Of a DNA stretch of 64,000 bases, positions 45,301-57,600 are shown piece by piece. Positions within the stretch are counted from its first letter, which is position 1; the number at the start of each line of letters is the position of its first letter. The DNA comes from Megascapheus bottae (Eukaryota > Chordata > Mammalia > Rodentia > Geomyidae): contig JANJXV010000030.1 of the NCBI GenBank assembly GCA_024803745.1, positions 2,003,001 to 2,067,000 of the forward strand, in the 5' to 3' direction. The notes beneath the pieces are model-generated. The model did not search any database, had not been told where the DNA came from, and was given only the letters and a program-made list of their open reading frames with translations. Made by a program: the position numbers and the translations under genes.

Positions 45301-46055
45301 GTGAAGAACAGTGGTTCTTAGCTGCTCCCATTTTGCAAACTGCTGGGAGGTTTCCTGTGAACTTCTGTCATGTGTCCAGCTGAAGGCAATGCCGACAGAA
45401 GAGCTGTCTTAGCAGGGTGTGGTGGCTCATGCCTGTAACCCTAGCTACTTAAGAGGCTGAGATCTGAGGATCTCGGTTCAAAGCCAGCCCGAGCACAAAA
45501 GAATCCGAGACTCTTATCTCCAGTTAACCTCTAGAGAATGGGAAGTGGGGTTTGGCTCAAGGGTAGGGTGGTAGCCTTGAGCTTAAAAGCTCAGGGACAG
45601 CGTCCGAATTCACAACCCTCCCTCACCATCCTGCTCCCTAGTGAGTGAACTGCAGAATAATCTCAAGGACACTCATCACTGAGCATATGATGGTGTTAGG
45701 AATACTGATACACAAAAGTTTAGGCCACCACCCCCCCCAACCAATTTTTGTTTTTTGTTTTGTCAGTCCTGGGGCCTGAACTCTGGGCCTGGCACTGTCC
45801 TGAGCTCTTCAGCTCAAGGCTAGAGCTCTACCACTTAGAGCCACAGCGCCACTGCCACTTCCCGCTTTCTGGTGGTTAATTGAAGAATGTCAAGGACTTT
45901 TGTGTGCAGACTGGCTTTGAGCCTCAGTCCTCAGATCTCGGCCTCCTGAGTAGCTAGAATTACAGGCGTGAGAAACTCAACTGTGCTCAGCTCCCTCTCA
46001 ACCAGTTTTATAGGGAAAAAAAAGTTAATCAGATGAATTTCAGCTTGAGAATACT
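42341..46055. other. Spacer between the convergent 3' ends of GPR137B and ERO1B
   Basis: No coding gene. Holds SINE fragments near 42675-42975, the nested L1/SINE insertion at 44298-44599, a GT run near 44713-44733, SINEs at 45408-45615 (plus) and 45740-45998 (minus), and AT-rich unique DNA (about 43490-44290). Confidence 0.65.
44298..44599 (+). mobile_element. L1 3'-end fragment with an IDL-Geo SINE nested inside
   Basis: The outer target-site duplication aagatgtcaaaaagca (44298-44313 and 44584-44599) flanks a severely 5'-truncated L1 tail (44314-44320 plus 44536-44583, 'tctggtgaatataatgtaac'). Inside it sits a near-consensus IDL-Geo SINE (44321-44524) with its own duplication agcatctggtg (44310-44320 and 44525-44535). 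The SINE keeps a B box ('gggttcgattcc'). Confidence 0.92.
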
Positions 46056-46431
46056 TTTATTTTCTTAGAGAAAAAAAATCCATATCTTCAAAAGTACTTT
46101 AAGTAGATTTTTCAACCTTTTTTTTCCCCCTTCAAATTACAGTAAGAAAGCAATATATGGAACTGACCAATTTGCTGTCTTCTAGCAAATAGTGTTTCAA
46201 TAATAATCTTGAACTGTAGGCATGATCAATTGAAACTACTAAAAGATTTAACTTTACAGCACAAATAAAGTGCAAACTGTTAACATTAAAAAACTGGATG
46301 AATACTCCCCTAATAACCTGATGGACCAGCAGCACCGGTGGACACTTGCTCTCTCAACTACTTACCATAGGGTCATTTTCAGCCTAAGAAGACACAGAAA
46401 TGCAGGAAGCTGCAGGCAGCCAGAGCCTTTT

Positions 46432-46652
46432 CTTTTCCTTCCTTCCTTCCTTCCTTCCCTTCCCTTCCCAGTCCTAGGCCTTGAACTCAGGGCCTGAGCT
46501 CTGTCCTTGGACTTTCTCAAGACTAGAGCTCTACCACTTGAGCCTCAGCACCACTTCCAGCTTTTTTCTATGTATGTGGTACCGAGGAATCGAACCCAGA
46601 TCTTCATGAATGCTAGGCAAACACTCTACTACTATGCCACACTCCCAGCCCA
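46432..46652 (-). repeat. IDL-Geo SINE with TTCC tail repeat
   Basis: A TTCC microsatellite (46432-46470), then 'cctaggccttgaactcaggg', then the complement of Geo and IDL ending 'ccacactcccagccc'. Confidence 0.88.
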
Positions 46653-47020
46653 CCCAGAGCCTTTTCTACTCAAGCCACAAAAACATCCTTGCCAACAACC
46701 AACAAGTGCCAAGTTTAGAAAGGTTAGGGATGAGGAGAGGAAATGAAGAGTTTCACTGAGACCTTCTTCGCCCAGTCACATCCTTGCACAAAGTGGGGAA
46801 CCAACCAAACCCAGCCTCCACTATGCCAAAAAGCCAGCAGAGATGCACTGTAGGCTCTGGCACAATGAAGATGTGGTTTAAGAGCATTTATTTACTTGGG
46901 AAAAGATGGAAGTCTAAGAAGAAACTAGACTGGGCAGCTAATGGGATTAACCTTCAAGTTAAGTTAGATTCACTGACATCCTTTCTAAACATCAAGATTT
47001 TAAATACTGTTTATACCTCA

Positions 47021-47232
47021 GGTTTATTTATTTATTTATTTATTTATTGCCAGTTCTGGGCTTGAGCTCAGGGCCTGAGCACTGTCCTTGGACTTTTTCA
47101 AGGGTAGAGCTCTATCACTTGAGTTACAGCACCACTTTCAGCTTTTTTCTATGTATGTGGTACCAAGGAATGGAACCCAGGTCTTCACGCATGCTAGGCA
47201 AGCACTCTACCACTAGGCCACACTCTCAGCCC
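47021..47232 (-). repeat. IDL-Geo SINE, antisense
   Basis: A TTTA-repeat tail followed by the complement of a full IDL-Geo element, with a slightly mutated B box ('ggaatggaacccaggtcttc'). Confidence 0.88.
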
Positions 47233-47469
47233 TAAACCTTAGGCTTAGGAAATGACAATGTAGGACCTGGACTCCAGGCCTCCGCCAGTCAGAGGCACAG
47301 GAAGTGCCACTGGACGGGATACATGAAGATACCAGAGGAGATTGGAAGCTTACACGGGGCTCCACCCCAGGAAAAGAAATCGCATGGAGAGGTAGAAGAC
47401 TGCATAGACTACATCCTTTCAAGGAAATCCTTTAAAAATACTTACTTTAAAACAGAAAATTTTGTGGAT

Positions 47470-47910
47470 TTTTTTTTTTTACCAGTCCAGGGGCTTGAAC
47501 TCAGGTCCTGGGCACTGTCCCTGAGCTACTTTTGTTCAAGGCTAGTTCTCTACCACTTGAGCCACAGCGATACTTCCCATTTTTTCTGTGTATGTGGTGC
47601 TGAAGAATCGAACCGAGGGCTTCATGCATGCCAGGCAAACACTCTTATCACTAGGCCACATCCCCAGCCCTGCATATGCTTTTAATTTGTAATAAAATTA
47701 CAAAGCAATTCTTTTTTTTTTTTCCCCCAGTCCTGGGCTTGAGCTCAGGGTCTGAGCACTGTTCTTGGGCTTTCTCAAGGCTAGAGCTCTACCACTTGAA
47801 CCACAGCACCACTTCCGGCTTTTTCTATATATGTGGTACCAAGGAATCGAACCTGGGTTTTCATGAATGCTAGGCAAGCACATTACCACTAGGCCAAACT
47901 CCCTGCTCTA
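47470..47910 (-). repeat. Two antisense IDL-Geo SINEs in tandem
   Basis: Copies at about 47470-47670 and 47709-47910, each with a T tract at its left end and the IDL complement at its right end, separated by about 40 bp of unique sequence. Confidence 0.87.
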
Positions 47911-48629
47911 GCAATTCTTAAATGATGCAGTTTTTTCTCTTAAAGGACCTGACAATGTCCACAGTAGGAGAGGAAGGTGTGTGGCGGGGGGGGGGGGAAG
48001 TGGGGAGGGCACAGCGATGACAGAGGTGAGTTTTAGGTAGAGAACTGCTGAGCACACTATAATGTGCACGACACACACGAGTGGCCTGAGTGGGCACTAG
48101 CATGGGAGACACTTATCAACCTACCTAACGAAGGTCTTTGGGCCAAACTCAAACAGCAACTAAAAATCACAAAGGAAAACCACTGAGGTGAAGCTGCAGT
48201 CCTGGGAAGTCTCAGGGAGCTGGCCGCTGCTCACCACAGGACGGGAGGGGGCGCAGGGAAGCAGTGATCATGTTTGCCAGGCAACCTTTCCCTCCACACA
48301 CCAACAGTGGTGTCAGGAGAGACAACCACAGATAACGGAATACACACCAAGATCACACCCAACTCAACATGGCAAGTACACAACAGAGAGAAACATATGG
48401 AAATAAACACAGAATTAGTATAACTTATAAGTTTTAAAACCATATACTTCATTTATAAATATCTCTAATTGGCAATCTATTATGGTTCATAAATATTCAA
48501 GTGAGCACTGGAATTTTCTCTCAGGAGTTCAGAGGTCCTGATGTCTTGAATCAGTCTTTCAGCATGTCCAAGAAGACCAAAAGGCTTTGCAGTCCTTCCT
48601 GTCTCCAGTTAGACATACAAAAGCCTGTA

Positions 48630-48690
48630 TTACCTACTGTGTTGCAGTAAGACTTTAAAATTCTGTAACTCTCTTATACTTGTAGAAAGC
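48630..48690 (-). CDS. ERO1B: ERO1B last coding exon
   Basis: 61 nt: completes the split Arg codon, then [19 protein letters not shown] and TAA. The acceptor on the minus strand is CTCTAG. It is too short to stand out as an ORF but agrees in phase with the exon before it and ends exactly like the known ERO1B C-terminus. Confidence 0.95.
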
Positions 48691-51600
48691 CTAGAGGAGG
48701 AAAAAAATATATATTTGTAAATATCTAATACGTGAACATACTTTAACTTACTGATATTATATGGGCTATATTTTGCAACTAAAATCTAAAATTAAAAACT
48801 TTAAGCAATACCAGACACTGAATATTCCATTTTTAAATGAGTATGCTGTAATTTCTTATTAAAGACCAACAAAACAGGATAGGTGTCAGTGACTCATACC
48901 TGTAAATTCTACTCAGGAGGCCGAGATCTGAGGATCACTGTTCCAAGTCAGCCAGACTGGGCACTAAAGACTAACCACTAGAAAATGGGAAATGGAGCTG
49001 TGTGGTTCAATGAGCAGGGTGGTAGCCTTGAGCTGAAGAGCTCAGGGACAGTGCCCAGGCCTAGAGGTAGGGCAGTAGCCTTGAGCTGAAGAGCTCAGGG
49101 ACAGCACCCAGGCTCACAAAAAAAACCCACAAAGTCTGAATCTCTGGCCTTGGTTTAGAAGGGGCAAAAGAAGCCACTATTTTTGTTTTTAAGGGCTACT
49201 GTTAGAACTCAGGGCCATGCACTTGCTAGGCAGGCAACTTAACATTTCAGCCACTCTACCAGCCTCTTGTTTTTTATTTTTTTTTTAATTTTTTGCCAGT
49301 TGTGGGGCTTGAACTCAGGGCCTAAGCACTGTCCTTGGACTTTTCTCAGGGCTAGAGCTCTACCACTTGAGCCACAACACCACTATGTATGTGGTACCGA
49401 GGAATCAAACCTGGGTTTTCATGCATGCTAGACAAGCACTCTACCACTAGGCCAAACTCCCAGGCTAGCTTCTTATTTAAAAACATAGGGCAATGGTCTG
49501 AGGCCAACACATGCATGATCTCAAGAAACCTTTAAAAATGGGACAGGTCAAGCCGGGCTTTGGTGGCTCATAATTGTATTCCTAGTATTCAGGAGGCTGA
49601 GATCTGAGGATTCCGGTTCAAAGCCAGCCTGGGCTGGAAAATCCACGAGATTCTTATTTCCATTAAAGTACTCAGAAAAAGCCAGAAGTTGTGTTGTGGT
49701 TTAAGTGGTAGAGTGCTAGCCATGAGCACAAAGAGGCTCAGGGAAAACACCCAGGCCCTAAGTTCAAGCTCTAAAAGATAAATGGGACAAGCCAGAGACA
49801 GAGACCAATGGCTCACATCTGAATCCTAGCTACTTAGGAGGCTGAGGATGGCTAGCCTGGGCAGAAAAGTTGGCAAGGCTCTATTTTTAAAATAATATGG
49901 GGCCGGGAGTTTGGCCTAGTGGTTAAAGTGCTTGCCTAGCATGCATGAAGACCCGGGTTCGATTCCTCAGTACCACATACATAGAAAAAAGCCGGAAGTG
50001 GTGCTGAGGCTCAAGTGGTAGAGCTCTAGCCTTGAGAAAGTCCAAGGACAGGGCTCCGGCCCTGAGCTGAAGCCCAGGACTGGCAAAAAAAATAAAATAA
50101 AATAAAATAATATGCAAAGAGCAGGGCTGGAGGTGGCATAGCTCAAGTGGTAGAATGGTAGCTGAGCAAGCTCAAGGCCCTGAGTTCACATCCAAGAATA
50201 CACAAAAAAGAGGCAGGGGACAAATTAGATATAATTAAGCCTGTTTTACATTATAGGTAAACTATAATTGCTTTCTTTGAGTCTTTCTCTTCAGTTTGGA
50301 TAGTTTTTCTAGTACTGGATTTGAACTCACAGCCTTGTATTTGCTAAGCAGGTATTCAGTTTACATTTTAGGAAATGAAGGCTGACATAAATCAAATATT
50401 TTTCCAGGACTACCCAGCTGGTTAGTGGCGTCTAAGCAGCAAAATGGTCTCCCTGCTAGCAGTGCAGGGCTTTGTCTGTGCTGCACCACTGGTGACGGGC
50501 GGCCCAGGGCCCGCTGTGGATGCAGCTCTCTCTAGGGTTCTAGATACTGCTCTAAAGAGGGGACTGAAGCTATAGAGTGGCACTTCATAGACACAGGGAA
50601 ATTGTGATGGAATGTTTAATTCCATTTTTTTCTTTCTCAACTTAGTTTTATTTAAGCTTAAACATATTTAAATAATTTCACAACTTTTTCCCATTTCAAT
50701 TCCATTTCAAATAATTTACATTTCATCCAATTTCTCCTGTGTTATCTTCCTATAGGCTTCAAGTGTATGGACTGAATATTTCATAAAATACAAATTAACA
50801 ATGGGCATTCTACTTATTTGGTGTTTCTTATTTGGTGTTTCAGATTTTGACCTACACAGTCATCTTTTAAATACAGGAAAGAAACAAGTGTAATCTTAGC
50901 TAGTAAGATGGAATGTATAGTTAACTTACTCCTAAGTAGGTTAATTCTTTTCACTTAAGATGTATAATAAAACATAATACACTTGGCCCCTTATTTTTAC
51001 AGGAACTCTTCCTTGATTTAGCTCTTTTCCCTTACTTTTCCTATGCAGTACTTTTCTTTTAGTTTTGTATTCTTCAGTTAGTTGGTACTGTAAGTACCTC
51101 ACAGGATAATTCAAATTATTAAAAAAAAATCATTAGTGGGATACACGAACCATGCTTGTAAAGAGAGAAATGGAGAGAAAAGGACTTCTTAGGGGCTCAC
51201 AGAGCTCAGGCTCATCTCCTTTCTACATGTTCCTACTCCTTCCTTGTTACTCCTTCCAATAGTTATGGTTTGCTAAAGTGAAAACACTCCCATATTTCCC
51301 CACAAAATAGAAGCACACACTGAGAATTACTACCCCTGTGACCTGGGGAGGAACAGACCTGTCAGCCTGGAGGTTACTCTAAGCCAAGTGAATACTGTGT
51401 AACCTAATTTTTCTAACTTTTTTTTTCTTCTAGTCCTAGGGCTTGAACTCAGGGCCTAGGCACTGTCACTGAGACTGTGCTCAAGGTTAGCAATCTACCA
51501 CTTTAATCCATAACACCACTTCTGGGTTTTGAGTGGTTAATCGGAGATAAGATTGGCATTTACCCAATCGTCCAGAAACAAGGACATACTAAATCCACTA

Positions 51601-54600
51601 GCACAACAATGTTCATTGCAGCACTATTCACCATAGCAAAGATATGGAACCAACCTAGATGCCCCTCAGTTGATGAGTGGATCAACAAGATGTGGTGTTT
51701 GTACACAATGGAATTCTATGCTGCTGTCAGAAAGAACGATATCGCCCCATTTGTAAGGAAATGGAAAAACTTAGAAAAACTCATATTAAAATGAAGTAAG
51801 CCAGACTTAAAGAGACATAGGCCCAATAGTCTCCCTCATTTGTCATACTCAGTAGAAACGTTGGGCTCTCCTAGCAGAGATTTACAATAGAACAAAATCT
51901 ATAGACATAAGGCCAAATAGTATGACATTAAATGTAAGGACCTCCAGGATAACGAAACAAAAGCCATAAAACGAGTGACTGTTGTCTTTAATGTACTATG
52001 TTATCTCTCATCTCTTTTGCCATCCCTTGGTTATCTCATATTGTTACAATATTTAACCTTGTTATCTGATATATTTTATCTGTGCTTAATTGGTTATTTG
52101 AAATTGGATAGGGAAGGGGGAAAATCAAGATAAGCAGGGGAAGGGTGGGAGGGAAATGGGGGCCATGTAATGAGAAAGGGTATCAATGTTTGTGAAGTTT
52201 TGCACCTTCTATCTGGTGAATATAATGCAACCCTTCTATTAATCACAATAAAAAAAAAAGAGTCTCTCAGGGACTTTTCTGCCAGGATTTCATCCTCCTA
52301 AAATAGCTAGGATCACAGCTATGAGCCACTAGTGCCCAGCTTTTTAAAACCTTGACAAGGTCGTTCTTTGTAACCCAGGCTGGCCTTGAACTGGAGGTCT
52401 CCTGGTCTCGGCTTTACAGGTGTGTTCCATGACATTGTATAGCTTTATCAACAACTTGAAACAAACTGCTTTAGCAGGGAAGATGGCCTCTGCATCCATT
52501 GAAACCTCAGGAGTCTATCCTTTGCTGTGGAAATGGTTCTTACCTTCCAAAAGCATTTAAGAGAGCAACTATTTCCTGCCGAGTAAGTTGGAAGCCTTTC
52601 GATGGACTATTCTCTGGAAGCTTTTGAATTTCTTTTTCGGAGAATAGTATCTTCAAGGCAGTTCCTAAACCCTGAGTCTAAAGAAAAACAAGAGCAATAA
52701 TGCACTTGATAAAATAGTACTGTAAAGACTTAAAGGAATACTTAGCCATATGATGATAGACAGGAAATTCACCTGAGCAAATGTTCCTTGCCCTCCCCCA
52801 GTGATAACTGCCATGCAATAGTGCACTCTTCCTTGCTGGCAAAGCTCTTAAGGAAACCTCAATGCTCTAACACACCTGTTGAGCACGTACTGTTCCAAAT
52901 TACTAATATGCCTGGTTTTAAACACATTGAAAATATCACACCAACACCGTAACATTTGTAATCTGGAAGCTTTGCTTTGACAGTGCTCAGATCAACCCCC
53001 AGACCACATGCACACTAAGTGTTGTACTACTAAGCTGCAGCCATACCCACCCAAGACACTGCTTACAGACCCTGGCAATTCCAGATAGAGATTGCTTTCT
53101 CAATTAGTAGCATCAATGGAAAAGAACATTTTGATTTGGTATATTTGAAGGGGGACAGTTACTGGTCCTAGGGCCTGAAACTCAGGGCCTGGACACTGTC
53201 CTTGAACTCTTTTGCTCAAGGCTGGAGCTCTACTACTTGAGCCACATCTCCACTACGGTTTATTTCTGGTTAATTGGGGCTTAAGAGTCTCATGGCCTTG
53301 ACTGCCTAGGCTGCCTTCAAATTGCAATCCACTGATCTTCGTCTCCTGAGTAACGAGATTACAGGTGGGAATCACTGGTGTCTAGCTAGTGTAAGCTCTA
53401 TTGAAGTAATTCTGTCTGCTGTGTGTGGTGGCACATGTGATCCCTGAACTGTGGAGAGGGAAGCAGGAAGACCTCGAGTTCCAGGCCAGTTTGGACTATA
53501 TATTGAAACTGTCTCAAAGGTAAATAAAAAGTGATAATTTTGTGCCTCGACTTTTCCATAATTTATTATAATCCTGTAAGAAAGTGAAACCTGAAATATC
53601 CAATAATCCTTACACAAACACTCAGGGTAACTGCAGGGCTGCTATGTCTGGTGACTAAGTGGCCTTTGACACCTACAGACAAGCTCAGCAGCCAACATTC
53701 CATACTGATTTGTATAATATTTTATCTTTTGCCATTTTTTTCTTACTATAGAAGGGGATTTCACTCTTCCATTTCTACATTTCCGGTACAACCCAACCAA
53801 TCTTATAACCTAATAACTTTTATAGACTTATATAACATTTTCTACTCATCACTATTGATTTCAGAAATGAAGCTTATACAATCTGAGGTTGTACTAATAT
53901 AGATACAATAAGACTAAATTTAGCAAAAATCCAAACAAATCCCTCACCCATGCATCTGTAACATAGCATAACAATGCTAACCTCTTCATCAATAAAACAG
54001 AAAAAACTATAGATCTTCCCATTTCTAAACTCTCAATAAACAATGAGGACTTTTGCAAAAACTTTGAACGCAGCAGAAAGACATGGTTAGCAGCTGGAAA
54101 GCGCACATACCTGTAGTTTCCCCCAAAGCCTGCACTTGTCACACCCCACACAGTCCATAATGCGAGAGATATTCTTGAAATGTAACCGGAATTCCTCCTG
54201 GCAGGCAAAAATACCTTAAATCTAGTGAAGACTTTGCAAATTAAGCTGCATTTTGCTCAACTATAAGAATACAAGTTTTGAAATTCATAAATGAATGAGT
54301 AAGCTGTGCTTTTCAACAACTGAGAAAGATACCTAAATTTGTGGACCACAAAATGGTGTACCTAAGACAAGTTAACACTAGAGACAAACAAGGTAAAGCT
54401 GCCTGTAATCCCAGCAGGAGGGAGGCTGAGGCAGGAGAGTCACAAGTTTGAGGATAGCATGAACTACCTAATGTGACTGTAAAAATAAAAAATTAAAACA
54501 AGTGGTATTAATGGAAACTTGTAAAATCTATACTGCATATTAATGAACTTTTGATTGAAGGTCTACTTTATGCAATGCACCAAAAAGCAAAAAAAAAAAA

Positions 54601-57600
54601 TGCACCATGGGGAAGCTACTTTCTTGTCTACTCAGTATAAGCCACATCCAGTCTTTTTTTTTAAGATTTTTTTTTTCCTGTCAGTCATAGGGATTGAACT
54701 CAGGACCTGCAGACTGACCTTGAGCATCTTTTTTTTTTTTATTATTGTAATTAGTAAAAGGGTTACATGATATTTGCCAGATAGAAGGTGCATTAATTCA
54801 CATACATTGATACCCTTTCACATGTCTTGGTACCCGTTTCCCTCCCCCCCCCCTTGAGCATCTTTTAACTCAAGGCTAGTGCTCTAGCACATTAAGTCAC
54901 AGCACTACTTCTGATTTTCTGGTAGCTAATTGAAGAGAGGAGTCTTACTGACTTTCCTGGCCAGGCTGGCTTTGAACTGTGATTCTCAGCTTCCTGGGTA
55001 GCTATAGGCATAGGCCACCATAGCCCTTTTTTTTTTTTTTTTTTTTTTTGGTTTGCTTTTGAAAAGGGGTCTCACTAGCTAGTCTCTAGCCAGGCTCCCA
55101 CCTCTGCCTTCAAGTAATTGGGGTTAGAAGCACAATCCACCACACTCTGGAGCACTGTGGACTACTTTCAAGGAACTTAACTGCTGCTCCCATCTTGTAT
55201 CTACAACCAGCAATGGAAATCTGTCTCCTGTGCCATGTACCTCTGCTGGTTTGCTCTTCATGAGCCCTAGAACACTAATGAACTCCTTCAGCACTCCTAA
55301 GTGCCACATCTGCTTGTCACAGATGCTCAGTCAACACTGCTGATTACTATCTTCATATAATCCAACTGCATTCATTTAAAAAGAATAGGAGGCAGGGGCA
55401 CGGTGGCTCACACCTGTAAACCTAGCTACCCAGAAGGCTGAGATCTGAGGATCCCAGTTCAAAGCCAGCCCAGGCACTGAAGACCCAGAGACTCTTATCC
55501 CCAATTAACTACCAGAAAACCCAAGATGGCACTGTGGCTCAAGGGGTAGGGGAGTAACCTTGAGCTGAAGAGCTCAGGTACAACACCCAGACCCAGAGTT
55601 CAAGCCCAAGACCAACATAACAAACAAACAACAACAACAAAAAACATGATCATTAGTGGCCACACTTAGCTCCATCACAAACTGCTTACCTTTAATGATT
55701 TGGCCCCCTTTTTGTCACCTGCAAACATGGACTTCTCGTCAAAGTGCATAGGAAAGGACCTAGGAAATGACACAGTAAGAGTTACAGTGGAAAAGCCAAG
55801 CACTGTCATTACAGTCTTGATAGAACTTTCTATCCCACAAATATTTAAAATTCATTATTTATTGATAATGTAAGAAGGTGGCAAATAGTTCGCATATAAA
55901 TGATTAGATCAAGCTACGTATGGCTTCATATTTCCAAAGATGGCAATATATTTTAAAGATAATCTAAAAATCTAAAATAATCTGTCAAAAATATACAACA
56001 ACCTTAACATTCTTTTAAAACTTAATACATAACTTTTTCCCCCCAGTCCTGGGGCTTGGACACTTTTTGCTCAAAGCTAATACTCTGCCACTTGAGCTAC
56101 AGCACCACTTCTGGCTTTTTCTGTGTATGTTTATGCTGAAAAACTGACTCCAGGGCTTCACGCATACTAGGGGAGCCCTGTACCATTAGGCCACACTCCC
56201 AGCCCGAATGAATACTTCTTGACCCAACTTTTCCTCCATGTTCCCATGAGCAAACAGTAAAACTAAGTTTTAGAGTAGGCCTTTCTAGAAGCTGTGTTCT
56301 GGTTGATAAGGCTAATGCTCCCTCACCCAAGTACCCTAATGCTAACACTTAGGACACCGTCAATTCAACAAATAGGGTGTGATTGCAATCTGCTTAATCA
56401 GACATATATATTGTCAGTTGTAGGGCTTGAACTCAGGTCCCGGTCACGGTCCCTGGCCTCTTTTGCTCAAAGCTAGTACTCTACCACTTTAAGCCATAGT
56501 TCTACTTCTGGTTTTTGGGTGGTTAATTGAAAATAAAAGTCTCACAGAGACTTTTCTGCCCCAGCTGGCCTCAAAACATGATCCTCACATCTCAGCCTCC
56601 TAAGTAGCAAGGATTACAGATGTGAACACTGGCACCCGACCTTCAGGACTATTTTTAATTGCTCTATTGACACTGAGCCTTCTCAGGTCTGCTCCTGCCT
56701 CTCCTGGCTTTTAGAAGTTCCAGTCATGCTGCGTATCTAGTACCATTTCATCTAAGCAGAGTGGAGGATCGCAGATCACTGATGGCCTGCTCTTACTTGG
56801 TATCTTGAAAGACGCTCAGCAGAAGGGTCTTGGTGTCTGCATCTTCTTCTGTGTTTCCAGTGTAAAGATCAACAATTGCACGCTCAAAATAGGGAGCCAC
56901 CTTTGACAAAGCTCGAAGCTCAATCAGGTACAAAAAGTAAAGGTTCTTCAGTCTTCTGGGGCCTTCCCCCTTGGTTTCCACAGGGTCAAAGCGGCGTTTA
57001 AATTCTTTTATATTGGGTCCCCAACTAGGTTTACCCCAGGTTTCTAATGGAAAGAAATAAATCTTTTAGTCAAGAGGATTTTTTTGCTCTTCAGAATATG
57101 TATTTCCTCCCAACAATTCTGATGCCATAATAAAAGGCCAATCTCCACTTAAAGATCTGGTTATCCAAACGGAGCAATGGAAACACTAGACACCATGTTG
57201 AAAATGAACTATACAAACTTGTATGTGAAGCTGGGAGGGAAAAACTGGGAGAGCATTTGGGAAGAGGTGACGTTGTCCAAAAACAAATATTTTCTTTACT
57301 TGACTTATGACTCTTTTAAATAACAACAACAAAAATATCTGGTTACCTTCCAAAAGGTAATTTGCACACAAATGTAAATTGATACTGGCATGGAGTCCTG
57401 ATATAAGCTTATAGAAGACTCTCTTCTCCAGACACAAACCTATTCAGAAAGAAATATTGAAAGAGAAAAATTATGCCCAAAGATATCAAATTTTCAATCA
57501 AGGAGATTCAACACACAGGTTTATAAGCAAACACAGAAATAATTTGTGAACATTTAGCTGAAGATTCACTAGAAGAGAAAGATTCTAACTACTAGATCTA

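Larger units (their letters stand above)
46056..48629 (-). other. ERO1B: ERO1B 3'UTR (extent uncertain)
   Basis: Downstream of the ERO1B stop on the minus strand. TTTATT at 46056-46061 gives an AATAAA on the minus strand and is a candidate polyadenylation signal; others occur closer in, some within SINE tails. Four antisense IDL-Geo or related SINEs (46432-46652, 47021-47232, 47470-47670, 47709-47910) lie on the plus-strand complement, so they would be in sense orientation in the ERO1B transcript. Confidence 0.45.
48691..52543 (-). other. ERO1B: ERO1B intron before the last exon
   Basis: 3.85 kb. SINEs at 48866-49128 (with duplicated Geo core), 49264-49468 (minus), 49550-49780, 49899-50112 (near-consensus IDL-Geo) and 50124-50215, and an L1 3' end inside a SINE (51420-52347). 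The segment 50220-51420 is unique AT-rich sequence. Confidence 0.8.

Noticed and set aside
51609..51794. 61-codon plus frame as an independent gene
   Set aside because: It is the C-terminal piece of L1 ORF2, followed by the L1 3'UTR and poly-A.
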